64,000 nucleotides of DNA, from assembly GCA_038277395.1 (NCBI GenBank), contig CM076194.1:129647505-129711504 (forward strand). The letters run 5' to 3'. The stretch is from Dryocosmus kuriphilus (lineage: Eukaryota > Arthropoda > Insecta > Hymenoptera > Cynipidae). The notes below the pieces were generated by a model. The model searched no databases. It saw nothing but the letters and a program-made list of their open reading frames with translations, and had not been told where the DNA came from. The position numbers were made by a program, and so were the translations under genes. Shown here piece by piece: positions 10,321 through 20,530 of this stretch (within the stretch, counting starts at the first letter, position 1; the number at the start of each line of letters is the position of its first letter).

Positions 10321-10591
10321 TGTTATTGAGAGGAGTTGGAGGTGTAGGTGAAACACAATGAAAGATGGGATTCACTCGTTTAAACAATACTTTATTGTAG
10401 CAAAAAGCCAAATCTCGACATTAGAACCGTCTCACGTGCGCACTCTTCGGTAGGTAGCACAAGACTGACTCGCCTGACTCACCTTTCCTTCCCAGCACAA
10501 TCAAGCAATAATAACAAACAAGCAGCCCTCTCAATATAAACAAATCCGTTTCAGGTATAATCATAAAGGTCTCGCTCTATTCGCAACAACA
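10321..10591 (-). repeat. BEL 5' LTR
   Basis: 271 bp with TGTTAT...AACA ends, the partner of 4874-5144. On the minus strand this is the upstream LTR and would carry the promoter. Confidence 0.9.
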
Positions 10592-10720
10592 CCAATGTTT
10601 AGAAGCTTTAAATCATGTCTTCGTTTCCTATTAGTTTTTGTGCTTGCAAAGCCCATCTTCTTAAATCAATGTCATGTATAATGGAACCAGATTCTAGAGC
10701 GGCTTTGAAACTTTTAATAA
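10592..10720 (-). pseudogene. pogo/Tigger-type transposase, N-terminal fragment
   Basis: The minus strand encodes FKAALESGSIIHDIDLRRWA and then QAQKLIGNED, matching the DNA-binding region that precedes the DDE domain of Tigger/pogo proteins. After one frame slip it runs KASKHW straight into the BEL insertion point, and the reading continues at 4873 with WLQKCKK. This side therefore belongs to the same gene as 3990-4873. Confidence 0.75.
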
Positions 10721-12480
10721 GATAATCGTAAATTCTTGCAACTTTTTATTGATAAGTACCATATATCGATTAGATAAGTATGTTACCCTCATAATAAGTA
10801 AGATACTTCGTAAAAATTTTGGGGATGTTACCCGTATTATAAAAAGTGAATTCATAAATATTCCTTTTTTTAATAAACCTCTTGTTATTTATGTGAACTT
10901 TAAGGCCATAAGACTCGTGAAAACTTAATTAATGAAAAAATTCGATTAAGGGTACTTATCCTTAAAAATATTATTTCTTCAAATAGAATACATTCCAAAC
11001 AAGTATACAACGTACTAAGGGGCCGTCCATATACCACGTGAATAATTTTTTTCACTGTTTACCCCCCCCCCCCCCCCATTTATGCTCAAGCGTGGAATTT
11101 CGTCGCCCCCCCCCCCCCCCCACCCTCCGCTCCTTGGTCCACGTCGACCTATTTTTAAAATTTGATAAGAATATGTATATGCTTGGTATTCAAAAGCAAG
11201 GAAGCCTATAAAAGAGTGGTTAATTGACTGAAAATTCGATTTTTCTTGAAAAAAAATATTCTTTAAGGATACAAGGTTGTAAGTCTAAACGAAAGCCATA
11301 AAAATAGTCTCATTTTTTTATTATTCCTTTGATGATAAATAATCTGTACTTTCCTAACATAATCTTAAATTAAAATTTGATTTCCGCACTCATCTCGCTA
11401 GAAGTTTATACACATTTTAAAACCTTTATGAGTCATTTGAAAGGAAACAATATATTAGAAATTCTAGCTTTGGTATTATGTCTTAAATGCAGAGCTCTAT
11501 AATCATCTATTTTGTGCCACTTTTATTTCTCATTTAGCAAACATAATTACATGTATATCACAAGCATTTCCCGCGTATCGACCAGGACCCAAAATGGTGG
11601 TTGCATATGTCCCACCTAATTTAATACCTATATTAGTGATGAGGCCTGACTAATGTGACCGTGGCAATATGCCTTATTACCAGTAATTACGGTCATGACG
11701 GTAACAGTTTGAAAAAGTCAGTAAAACTAAGTTTTTAAAGTGATAATAAGTTTTTGAGTAATCTCTTGCGGATGGAATAATAATCTGTTCGTTTGAAAGT
11801 TGAAGTACAATTATATCTGTCCGCAAAGTACTGATTATACCAAAAAACTCAAAAATATGAGAAACGTAACCTCAAACCTTAGCTTGAGGCAGTGGGAAAA
11901 TTTGAAAATCTACTACTTATATGTTTATTCATATTTAATTTTTATGCAATTAAATTGTTTTTACAGGTGAGAAAGAGTGTAGAATATGAGCACCTTCTTT
12001 TAATACCTTCTATTATATTTTAACCAATAATTAAGTTTCCTTATGTAATTATAAAAAGTGAAATAAAAATAATATTTGCTGAGGTATTCATTTTTAACTT
12101 GGTGTGCAATTTTTGAAGGTGGTTGTAAATAAAAAATGTATGTATGTTTTGTTTATTGTGAAGATGAGCAGTAAACATAACGTACATGATTTTCATGATA
12201 ATAATTATTATGTATTTCTGAAGTTTATTTTGTACAAAAAAATACGTGCTTCTTCAATTCATATATCGCTTTTGCAGAAGCGACAAAATCTTTCTTATAA
12301 TATCTTACAATTTTTCACAATAGATTTTAACATGTTGGCATAACAATACAAAAAAGTATCTTGTGCAATAAAACCAGAATAGATACTGATTTATATGACT
12401 TTAAGAGCTTCAACAGTTTTGAGAAATGTGTTCCTTAAGAAATGTTGTAAAATCTTGTTTATATAAAATTAATTTTTTTT
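10721..12480. other. Gene-less AT-rich stretch with two C16 runs
   Basis: No ORF of interest. Contains GGGGCCGTCCATATACCACG at 11020-11039, a motif I associate with dispersed insect repeats, followed by two C homopolymers (11062-11077 and 11106-11121). Otherwise nothing recognised. Confidence 0.55.
11062..11121. repeat. Two poly-C runs of 16
   Basis: C16 at 11062-11077 and C16 at 11106-11121, 28 bp apart. Confidence 0.9.
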
Positions 12481-12493
12481 GAATGCTTGGTAT

Positions 12494-12550
<57 letters not shown>
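12494..12550. repeat. (TA)n microsatellite
   Basis: About 27 TA units with one interruption near the left end. Confidence 0.9.
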
Positions 12551-12551
<1 letters not shown>

Positions 12552-12644
12552 CCATTAATTCAGAATTCATACCATATCTCGATTATGCACGTTTTCATTT
12601 TACTAAATATTTCTTCTCCTACAATCCTTAAGTATTTCACTTCA

Positions 12645-12728
12645 ATATTTTTCGTAAGAAAATTGCTTTCACATTTTTAACTATTAAATCATAATTAAAA
12701 AGAAAAACTGGTACAGAAGTTTATACTC

Positions 12729-12784
<56 letters not shown>

Positions 12785-12868
12785 GAGTATAAACTTCTGG
12801 ACCAGTTTTTCTTTTTAATTATGATTTAATAGTTAAAAATGTGAAAGCAATTTTCTTACGAAAAATAT
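12645..12868. repeat. 224-bp near-perfect palindrome with (TA)n centre
   Basis: The left arm (12645-12730) is the reverse complement of 12783-12868 with no indel and one mismatch seen (GGTACAG versus GGTCCAG). The centre, 12731-12782, is a TA run that is itself self-complementary. The whole segment could fold into one long hairpin or cruciform. It may be a MITE, an inverted duplication, or partly an assembly artefact at a TA run. Confidence 0.9.
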
Positions 12869-13071
12869 ATCATATATTTGCCCTTTTCAAAATTTAATTG
12901 TGCAATTTATAATGTATAAATACAATGTCCAAATCGACTAGTAGATATAGGAAATATATGTGTATAACAATTTTTTGCGAAAGAAAGCTTGTCAAAGAAG
13001 TTATTAAAAAATGCGTTTCTTATTTCATATTTCTTTAAGAGGAGGGTGGGCAGATATTTTAAATGACAGAA

Positions 13072-13090
13072 ATATCAATACCAGAGGGTT
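13072..13090 (+). repeat. 19-bp target site duplication (5') of L1-like LINE
   Basis: ATATCAATACCAGAGGGTT, repeated exactly at 18297-18315. Confidence 0.92.
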
Positions 13091-13502
13091 GACTTTCGTT
13101 TCCAGTGCCAATAGAGTCGGTACGGAGTTTTTGAAGTGCGATCGTTTTTGGATAAGCAGAAGGGGAGAGTGGAGTGAGTAAGTTGAAAGTGTGTTGTGTG
13201 ATAAAGAAAGGGTTGCAAGTTTAGCGTGAGTGATTGGAGTGTAAGAAAAAGTGTGAAAGTGAGTTAAAAAAGCGAAAAGTGAATGAGTGGTGAGTTTGAG
13301 GTTAGGTTGCAAGTTTTCTCTCAGCGCGGAGTTGAGCGAAATGGTGGAAAGGTCAAGGGGCGCGAGGAAAGGGTAGAAGGGTGGACACAGAGAGGCTGTA
13401 GGCTCGGAGTCAGGAGGGTGAGTTGTAGGCAGAGGGATAGGGGTGAAAGAAATTAACTGGCAAGGGGAAGTGAGGGGGTAGGCGCATAGAGTTGGACAAT
13501 TA

Positions 13503-14821
13503 TTGGAAGGTAAGGTAGAGCAGAGAATGTCGTTATTACGAAGTCCGGTAGACAGAGGGCAGCAGAAGGCCGAAAGTAGCTCAGACTCACGCAGAACGAA
13601 TGAAAGCCGGAATAGAGGGGATGCAACAGGCGTGATAGATGAGAGCAGGGACGTCAGCGGTGGCCACAGTGGCGAACATGAATTCATGACGCCCAGCGGA
13701 ACAGGAAAAAGAAGGGAGAGGAAGACGACCGTGGAAAGGGTAGAGAGAGACAGGGCGAGCAACGAGGGGTCTAGGACTTTACTAGAGAGATGGGAACGAA
13801 GGGGGAGCTCTACCGGCAGCGAGGGGTATATATCGGGGATGGATAAAAGGAAAAGAGAAGAAGAGCAAGTATGGGAGAAAGAAAAAGAGATTAAAAAATC
13901 CAAATGGAAGAAAAATACCCAGAAAGGGCAAGAGGAGAGGGAGATACTTTTCAGAAAATAGAAGCCTTAATTAATAGTTTCAAGGAGGAGACGTATGAAA
14001 AGCTCGAAGAAGTGCAGAGAAAGGGGGAAGAGGTTATTAGGGAGGAGGTTAGGAAGGTGAAAGAGAAGTGGGAAGATTGGGATGAACGTTGGAAACTGGA
14101 AAAAGAAAAGGTATGGAGTAAATTGGAAAGTATAGAAGAGAGGCAGAGGGAGCACGAGGGAGATAGGAAGAGGGAGATGGTACAAATAGAGGAGCGAGTG
14201 AGAAAAATGAAGGTGACGAATGAGAATATGAGGGAGAAAGGAGGAAGTAGTGAGCAATTGAAGGAGGATAATGAGAGGTTAAGCAGGAGATTGAGGCAAG
14301 TGGAAAGGAGACTGGAGGGAGAAGAAAGGGCAAAGAGAAAAAGAAACATAATAATCAAAGGCATGAAAACAGACAGCGAAACAGGAGAGGGGGAGGTTAG
14401 TAAGCTGGTAAAAGACATCGCAGCACAAGTAAGGGTGGAAGAGGTAAAAAGAATAGGAAGGAGGGATAGGATGGAATGTTTGCTGTTAGTAAAACTGGGG
14501 AGTGAGAAGGAAAAATATGAAGTGATGGAGAAAAAAAAGGAGCTGAAAGGAAGAAGGGAGAGAATAGAGGAAGATATGACGTGGGTGGAGAGGAAGAGAA
14601 AATGGATGATAGAGCGCAGGGCATGGACAGAGAGGAATAAAGGAGAAAGGGTAAGGATTGGAAAAGATAGGATATGGGTAAATGGAGATGAGTGGATATG
14701 GGACGAGAAAGTAGAAGACCTGAGGGAAGGTAGAAAAGGGGCAGAGAAGGGAAGGAGAAATGAAGAAAATAGTAAAGACACAGAATCGGCGGGGGGGTTT
14801 ATTCAAAGCAAAAAGATTTGA
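13503..14821 (+). pseudogene. LINE ORF1 (coiled-coil / RNA-binding protein), frameshifted
   Basis: Two overlapping frames: 13503-13961 (Ser/Arg-rich N-terminus, ending in a KEKEIKKSKWKK basic stretch) and 13904-14821. The second has a long charged coiled coil (about residues 15-140), then an RRM-like region starting KRKRNIIIKGMK with VKRIGRRDRMECLLLVKLGS, and a C-terminal block DMTWVERKRKWMIERRAW ... KDRIWVNGDEWIWDE typical of L1-like ORF1 proteins. These proteins coat element RNA and act as nucleic-acid chaperones. One frameshift near 13.91-13.96 kb joins the two parts. Start choice is uncertain (ATG at 13503 or 13527). Confidence 0.75.
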
Positions 14822-14859
14822 ATGAAAGGAATAAAGCAAGGATAGATAAAGAGAGAGAA

Positions 14860-15624
14860 GTGAAGGTGGCGTTTTGGAATGTGGCAGGATTAAAGAACAA
14901 AGATACAGGATTCTGGGAAGAAGTGCAAAAATGGGATGTAATAATGATGAGTGAAACATGAACGGAGGAGAAGGACTGGAAGGGCTTAAAGAGATGGTTG
15001 CCGAGAGGCTATGTATGGGAGATGCAAGGAACAAGAAAGGAAAATGTAAAAGGAAGGGGTATGGGTGGTATGGTGTCAGAGGTAAGAAAGGAGTTGGTGG
15101 TAGAAAAGGGAGAACGTAAGAATACGGCAGAAAAGGAGGGAATGATGGTGAGAAGAATAAAAATGGGGAAAGTAAAAGTGAATATTGTATGTGTGTATAG
15201 GAGAAGAGGGGAGGAAGAAGGGTGGAATGTGATAAAGAGATGGACAGAATAAAAGGAGGAGGATTTGGTGTTAATAGGACGGGATCTTAATGCGTGGACT
15301 GGAGAACAAGGGGGAGAAAGGCGGGACGAAGAAAAAGAGGTTTATATGAGAAAGTCAAAGCACAAGGAAACGGACAGAGAGGGAAGAAAGCTATTAGAAC
15401 TGATAGGAGAGGTAGGGTGGGTTCAAATGTAATGGCAATACAAGGGGGGATGAAGAGGGCGAGGTGACGTTTGTAGGTAAAGGAGACACTGTAATTGATT
15501 ACATTCTAGCAGAAGAAAGAATCAGGAAGTTAATGGTGAGAATGGAAGTGGGTGATGAGATAGGGTCTGAGCACTTCCCAGTGATAGCGACATTGAAAGG
15601 TAGAAGCCTAATGTGCGGAAAAGG
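14860..15624 (+). pseudogene. LINE ORF2 endonuclease domain (APE-type), broken
   Basis: Begins VKVAFWNVAGLKNKD and continues WDVIMMSET, where the catalytic-Glu neighbourhood is followed by a TGA stop at 14959-14961. Later come INIVCVYRRRG-like and LIGRDLNAWTG (normally GDFNA) blocks. A TAA stop lies at 15250-15252. Near 15428 a frameshift leads into a GNTRGDEEGEVTFVG segment, then TVIDYIL and GSEHFPVIATL (the final SDH-like catalytic His block). It would nick target DNA for target-primed reverse transcription. At least two stops and a frameshift make it inactive. Confidence 0.85.
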
Positions 15625-16195
15625 GAATACGGGAGAAGCTGGGGAGATAAAATTAAAAATGGGAAATTGGGGGGAAGATAAGTTAAGGGAATTTACAGAA
15701 AGAATGGAAAATGAGAATCTTGGAGGTATGGAAGAGGAAGGGATAGATAAGATCATAGAAAATCTTAAAGACGTGATTTTCAAGGTAAGGGATGAGGTGA
15801 GACCGAGAAACGAAGGAGAGAAATGTAAGAGAGGATGGTGGGATGTGGAGTGCAGAGAGAGCAAAGTAAAGATTAAAGAATGTGTTAGAAAATGGAGGAG
15901 AGGGGAAATAAAGAAAGAAGACTACAACAAGAGGAAAAAAGAACATGAGAAAATGTTAAGCAAAAAGAAGCAAAGGGAGAAAGAAAGGTACGTGGAAGAG
16001 GTGGAGAAAGCGGTTAAGGAAGGGAGAGAATGGGAAGTGATTAATAGGGAAAGAGGAAGAAAGAGGGGCATAAACGAGGAAATAAAAATGACAGAGTGGA
16101 CAGAATACTTTAAGGGGTTGCTAGGAGGTGTGGGAAGTAGGGTGCGGGGAGAAGGGGGGAAGGTAGTTGCAGATGATGGGGCAGAGGAAACGTGA
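15625..16195 (+). pseudogene. LINE ORF2 linker between endonuclease and RT
   Basis: Open frame continuing from the endonuclease end: a GWWDVECRESKVKIKECVRKW block, a very basic/acidic helical stretch (KKEDYNKRKKEHEKMLSKKK), and MTEWTEYFKGLLGG, the usual lead-in to the RT. It ends at a TGA (16193-16195), where the RT resumes in another frame. Confidence 0.8.
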
Positions 16196-17847
16196 TTAGT
16201 AGGGAGGAGATAAATGAAGCAATCGCAAGATTGAAACAAAACAAGGCAACAGGAGAGGATGGCATCGAAAACGAAGCACTGAAATATGGTGGGGAAAGGG
16301 TAAGAGAAGAGATGTGGAGGATATGTAATAAGGTATGGAAAGGAGAAGGTTGGCCAGAAGAATTGCGGACAGGGGTGGTAGTACCAGTGATTAAGAAAGG
16401 AGAGGGAGAAAATGTGCAAGACTATAGAGGGGTCACAATCATGTCAGTGGGTTACAAAGTTTACGCAGAGGTGCTTAGGAAAAGGCTGGAAAGGCAGGTA
16501 GAAGAAAGGGGAAGCATATCGCACAACCAAACAGGCTTTAGAAAAGGAATGGGGACAGCAGACAACATTTATGTGCTTAACTATTTAGTGAACAGGAACT
16601 TAGGTCAGAAGAAAGGAAAACTGGTCGCACTTTTTGTAGATTTGAAAGCGGCGTTTGATTCAGTCAACAGAAGGTTGCTATGGAAGGCCTTAAAAGAGAG
16701 AGGAATAGAAAAAAGCCTATTAGAAAGGATAAAAGAGATATTTATAGAAACTAGGATGAAGGTAAGAATAGGGAAAAAGAAGGGAGAGGAGTTTTGGACG
16801 GGAAGAGGTCTAAGGCAGGGATGTCCACTAAGTCCATTACTATTCAGTATTCTACTAGCAGACTTAGAGGAGAAATTGGCAAGGAAAGGAAAAGGGGAAA
16901 CGAAATTGGAAAATGGCAAGCTATATTCGCTAGCATACGCGGACGATATAGTATTAATAGGAGATGATGAAAGAGGGATGAGTCTAATGATAAGAATATT
17001 TGAAGAATATGTGAGAGGGAAAGACTTAATGGCGAATGTGAAGAAAACTAAGATGATGTGTTTTAGAAAAAGGAGGTGTAGAATAGAGTATGAATGGAAG
17101 ATGTATGGCAAAGGAGTAGAATTGGTAGAAGAATTTTGTTACCTTGGGTACTGGTTCGAAACAAGAGGAAGGAATGAGCTGCAGGTAAGACGGAGATTGG
17201 AGTGTGGAAGTAAGGCAATGGGCCAAGTGTGGGGCATAGGGAAGAGAAGATTCAAGGATGATTGGAGAATGAGAGTATGGATGTTTGATGTTCTAGTGTG
17301 GTCAGTGGTGAGTTATGGAATGGAAGTTTGGGGATGGAAGGAATATAAGAGAGTGGAAAGCATGCATGAAAGATTTTTGAGATGGGTCATGGGGGTGGGA
17401 TGGAGCTGCCCAGGTTATATGTTGAGGGAAGAGATAGGCCGAGAAAAAATGGTAATAAGGCAGCTAAAAAGGCCTTGGAATTTTGAAGAAAAACTAAGGA
17501 GGGGAGAAGGAAGTAAGATCGCACAAGCGTGTGCAAGGGAGATAGAAGACAAAGAGAGAAGGGGGAACATGGGTAGGTCGAAATGGGAAGAAGAAAGGTA
17601 CGCAAGGAGGAGAGAATGGAGTATGAATGGGGAAAACAGAGATTGGCAAGGAATAGAGAACGAGATTTTGGCGAGACAAAGGGAGGAAAGATGGACAAAA
17701 ATCGTGAACTCAAGGTACAATAGTTGGTGCAAGATGGTAAAGTGGGAAGGAGAGCCAGCATATTTGAAGAAGTTAAAGGAGGAGAGTAAATGGAACAGAA
17801 TGATGAGATTTAGAATGGGAGAGGGAGTAAGAGAGAGTAGGTACTAG
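16192..17847 (+). pseudogene. LINE ORF2 reverse transcriptase domain
   Basis: A 551-codon open frame holding a complete LINE RT: NKATGEDGIENEALK (about 18-32), YRGVTIMSVGYKVYAEVL (78-95), NQTGFRKGMGTADN (112-125), LFVDLKAAFDSVNR (147-160, first catalytic Asp), GRGLRQGCPLSPLLFSILLA (204-223), and the catalytic YADDIVLIG (249-257). A long C-terminal thumb and Trp-rich connector follow. The frame is shifted relative to the upstream linker and ends in a TAG that interrupts continuation into the zinc-knuckle tail. The RT copies element RNA at the nicked target. Confidence 0.93.
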
Positions 17848-18051
17848 ATGAACGAGGAGGAGAATCGGTGTAGAATATGTGGATATGAGCAGGAATCGTG
17901 GGTGCATGTGTTGGAAAGGTGTACGGGTGATGAAGAGGAAGGGAAATGTGTGGAAGAGAGAGTGAAAGAGATTCTGAATGGGAATGGACAGGGAGGGGGA
18001 TGGACGAAGAAGTTGGAAAAGTTAAGAGAAAGAAAAGGTCTCATGATATAA
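17848..18051 (+). pseudogene. LINE ORF2 C-terminal Cys/His tail
   Basis: In the same frame as the RT after the TAG at 17845-17847. It encodes CRICGYEQESWVHVLERC, a CCHC motif (C-x2-C-x8-H-x4-C) typical of LINE ORF2 C-termini, followed by a short basic end and a stop. The position and shared frame suggest that the TAG replaced a sense codon. Confidence 0.85.
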
Positions 18052-18296
18052 GTAAAAGTATAAAGTAGAGTCGAGAAAGAAAAGATCAGTGATAGATTGG
18101 TAAAGGCAAGAGGAAACGAAAGTCCTGGTCTCGATCGCTAGCGTAGAAATATAAGAGTAGATAATAAGAAAGATTGTATATATTAGCAATAAGATAGCGA
18201 TAAGGTAGGATATAAGGAATTGAATGTATAGATACTTGTAATGGTTTGGTTAAGACTCTTAAACCCGTAAAAGGGAGAGAGTATAAATAAACATTG
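18052..18296 (+). other. LINE 3' UTR
   Basis: About 245 bp between the ORF2 stop and the 3' duplication; no ORF, AT-rich end without poly-A. Confidence 0.75.
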
Positions 18297-18315
18297 ATAT
18301 CAATACCAGAGGGTT
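18297..18315 (+). repeat. 19-bp target site duplication (3') of L1-like LINE
   Basis: Exact copy of 13072-13090. Confidence 0.92.
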
Positions 18316-18369
18316 ACCAATTTTTTTTTAGCATAATTTTGGGTCCAAAATTATACGCTGTACCGAAAA

Positions 18370-19353
18370 AAAATGTGCCCGCCCCGCGGGCACATTCTCA
18401 TCGCGCGCTGAGCGCGCCTGGGGTGCGCGTCTATCGAAACTCGTACTTCGCGCTCGATAAGTTATTTATTTTGCGCTACGCGCTCGGTGTTTGTACATGC
18501 CCCTACATTTGTACGTATGGACCTTTTAAAATTAAAGATCGAACTATTACTGACCAGTGAAGTTTGGTAATTTTGAATTTTTTGTTAAAGCACTTTCGGC
18601 TTTAACAAATGCATTTATTTTGCAGTTTAAGTGAAAATAAAATTTTTTTTATTTTTAGTAACATTTTTCACAATTAAAACAAAAACTATGAATCCTATGA
18701 AAAAGTTATCTGAAGTAAATATGTATGTAAACCTTTTTGAGATGAATAATTTTTCTCCTAGACAAATATCGCACTTCGCATAGTTTCAACGGAAAATTGA
18801 ATTCATGATTTTTAATAACCTTTTTCACGATTAAAACAAAAACTATATGTTCTATAAAAAAAGTATAAAGAAAATTTGTAGATCTTTTTGAAATAAACAA
18901 CTCCGCTTCTTAACATTCTTTTCGTATGTCGCATAGTTTTCCTGAAAAGTGGATTTATAACTTTTTAATAATGTTTTTCTTGATTAAAACAACTATTATA
19001 TGTTTCAACAGAAAACTGTGCGTTGGATCAAAAAATAGTTTTAAGCAAATTTTTAGGTCTTTTGAAGATGAATAATTTTGCTTCTTAATACATATTTTCG
19101 TTCGTCAAAAACCGCTGGTTAACGAAATCGTCCTTTCTTTTCAAACCTTAAAAAAGTGCGCCAAAGCACAATCCAATCCGATTAGTCCTTCGAAAGATAT
19201 CGTGTTCACAGATTACAATGACGACGACAACGCCAGACACCAGTAGAACATGTCTTTTCGGATTCAGGAGGTCCCGAAACGTCCAGATTTCATGAAATCC
19301 GCGAAAGTCACTTTTCACATGAAACTACTACCTTCTCATTGAGGAATGTAAAA
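18370..19353 (+). mobile_element. Family X repeat, diverged copy
   Basis: Begins with the hairpin block (GCCCGCCCCGCGGGC, CATTCTCATC, GCGCGCTGAGCGCGC, CTTCGCGCTCGATAA, GCGCTACGCGCTCGG) and ends with CCGCGAAAGTCA then CCTTCTCATTGAGGAATGTAAAAAA. The interior shares the AAAACCGCTGGTTAACGAA and CGATTAGTCCTTCGAAAG blocks with the 36.9-43.1 kb array but has diverged, and the GAC/AAC core is short (19218-19234). The extra segment TTAAAGCACTTTCGGCTTTAA near 18.59 kb has a counterpart in the copy at 63.7 kb, which defines a subfamily. Confidence 0.8.
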
Positions 19354-19583
19354 AACTTTTTTAACATCTTTTATTTTTAGCTGTTCGCTAAATAGGAATA
19401 TATTAAAATTCATACGAGACATTGCTTGAAATCGTAAAAAAAGCGTATAAAAAAATTGTCAAATTTTTATTCGTAATTGAAAAAAAATTTTTTTTGCATT
19501 GCCGTCAACTGACCAGTCACTGGACTGTCCACGTGGACTTTGGCTCGAACCCACCTTCATATGCGGACAATAGTGGACTTTTG

Positions 19584-19600
19584 CCCCCCCCCCCCCCCCC
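19584..19600. repeat. Poly-C run (17)
   Basis: C17 homopolymer. Confidence 0.92.
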
Positions 19601-19714
19601 AACCCAAAACAGTACACGTGATATATGGATGGCCCATAATATTTTTGTAGCCGAAAATTGCTTTAAAAAAAAAGTGTATGTTTTCTTAAAAATAAAGTTG
19701 CAACCCCTAAAATT

Positions 19715-19975
19715 AAAAACAGAACAGTTTTATAGACTTTTTTATTCTAAATATTTTAGCGTTGGTTTTATTACGATATCTTTATTGTTTATGAAATATT
19801 TTGACAAAAACGATTTTCGAGGGTGAGTTTTAGGGGTGGATTTTACCCCCTAAAAGTAAATATCGACCGATAAAGAAAATACGCGTTTCTTATTTTTCAA
19901 AGTACTATAACATATTGCAATATTATCAAAATCGGCGACTGACACTTGGGCTACCTTCCTTGTCAGAAAAAAAGA
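19715..19975 (-). repeat. Dispersed repeat, copy 2 (inverted partner of 3.49-3.76 kb)
   Basis: Reverse complement of 3488-3760, ending in the GGGCTACCTTCCTTGT motif. Substitutions are scattered, so both copies are old. Confidence 0.7.
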
Positions 19976-20219
19976 ATGTGCTTGATTTAAAGAATAAGTT
20001 AGTCTATCGAGAAAGTTGTCTCATAAAATTTATGTAACAGAAAAATCTTACTTCTTTCCTGTATCCTCGTTTTTTTACTATAGTCTGTCTATATAGTCTG
20101 TAATCTGTTACCTGTACACAGAGAAAAGTAATTCGATCAACTTTACTGACCTCATAGTGTTTTGATATTAGGTGTGTTGACCAGCGTTAGAATTAATTAC
20201 TTTTGACGTTAATGCTTTT

Positions 20220-20440
20220 TTTATATACTGATCGTGAATTAAAGCTCGATGAGCTAAAATTATTTAGTTTGTGAAAAAATTCTCTCTAGCTCCGCTGGGA
20301 ATCGAACCCAGGTCTACAGATTGTCGGTCTGGTGCTCTACTCACTAAGCTACGGAGAGACGAGATTCATTTTTCACAAACTCCAAGAGGTACATCTCGAC
20401 GAAATGTCAAACCTGTAGGCGAGTTCTAATCTTTTATATA
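20220..20440 (-). mobile_element. tRNA-derived SINE-like element
   Basis: On the minus strand a tRNA-like head (20284-20358) is followed by a body GAATTTTTTCACAAACTAAA...TTTTAGCTCATCGAGCTTTA. The body sequence recurs alone at 20465-20530 without the tRNA part, as expected for a dispersed SINE. Exact ends are unsure. Confidence 0.6.
20284..20358 (-). tRNA. tRNA-like sequence (pseudo-tRNA / SINE head)
   Basis: The minus strand has a good A box (TAGCTTAGTGAGTAGAGC) and a perfect B box (GGGTTCGATTCCC) with a 5-bp T stem. The acceptor stem pairs at only about 5 of 7 positions. The anticodon stem is 4 bp, the loop reads CCGACAA with C instead of U at position 33, and the nominal anticodon would be GAC. 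That fits a pol III promoter head of a SINE better than a working tRNA gene. Confidence 0.6.
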
Positions 20441-20464
20441 TAGTAGACTATAGTATGTTAATGT

Positions 20465-20530
20465 TTTGTTTTTTGATCTACTGGTCGTGAATTAAAGCTC
20501 GATGAGATAAAATTATTTAATTTGTGAAAA
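20465..20530 (-). repeat. Second, headless copy of SINE body
   Basis: GTGAATTAAAGCTCGATGAG and the following AAAATTATTTAATTTGTGAAAAAAT repeat the body at 20228-20283 with few changes. Confidence 0.7.

Larger units (their letters stand above)
4874..10591 (-). mobile_element. BEL/Pao LTR retrotransposon (5' LTR on the right), internally deleted
   Basis: Two 271-bp direct repeats with TGTTAT...AACA ends flank a minus-strand pol region with BEL/Pao RT, RNase H, zinc-binding and integrase domains. A primer-binding-site-like sequence lies 2 bp inside the right LTR. The pol ORF is broken by several frameshifts and stops. Gag, protease and the N-terminal RT are missing: coding begins in the RT about 50 bp from the primer site. 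The element sits inside a Tigger transposase gene and itself contains a smaller LTR element (8855-10002). About 1.3 kb between integrase and the left LTR (5145-6438) holds no recognised gene. Confidence 0.9.
13091..18296 (+). mobile_element. L1-like non-LTR retrotransposon, full length, decayed
   Basis: A 5.2-kb element bounded by an exact 19-bp duplication, with a coiled-coil ORF1 and an endonuclease/RT ORF2. The 3' end is GTATAAATAAACATTG rather than a poly-A tail. The plus strand is strikingly purine-rich (runs of GGA/AGA/GAA), which gives rise to long spurious Ser/Leu/Phe-rich antisense frames. ORF2 carries several stops and frameshifts, so it is inactive, yet the termini and duplication are intact. 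The clade (L1, Jockey or other) was not resolved. Confidence 0.92.

Noticed and set aside
12483..12680. 65-codon ORF with a Tyr-Ile repeat
   Set aside because: Product of the TA microsatellite.
13025..14781. Long minus-strand Ser/Leu/Phe-rich ORFs
   Set aside because: Antisense shadows of the purine-rich LINE ORF1 and ORF2.
20284..20358. Functional tRNA-Val (GAC) gene
   Set aside because: C at position 33, a weak acceptor stem and a 4-bp anticodon stem; the flanks behave as a SINE body.
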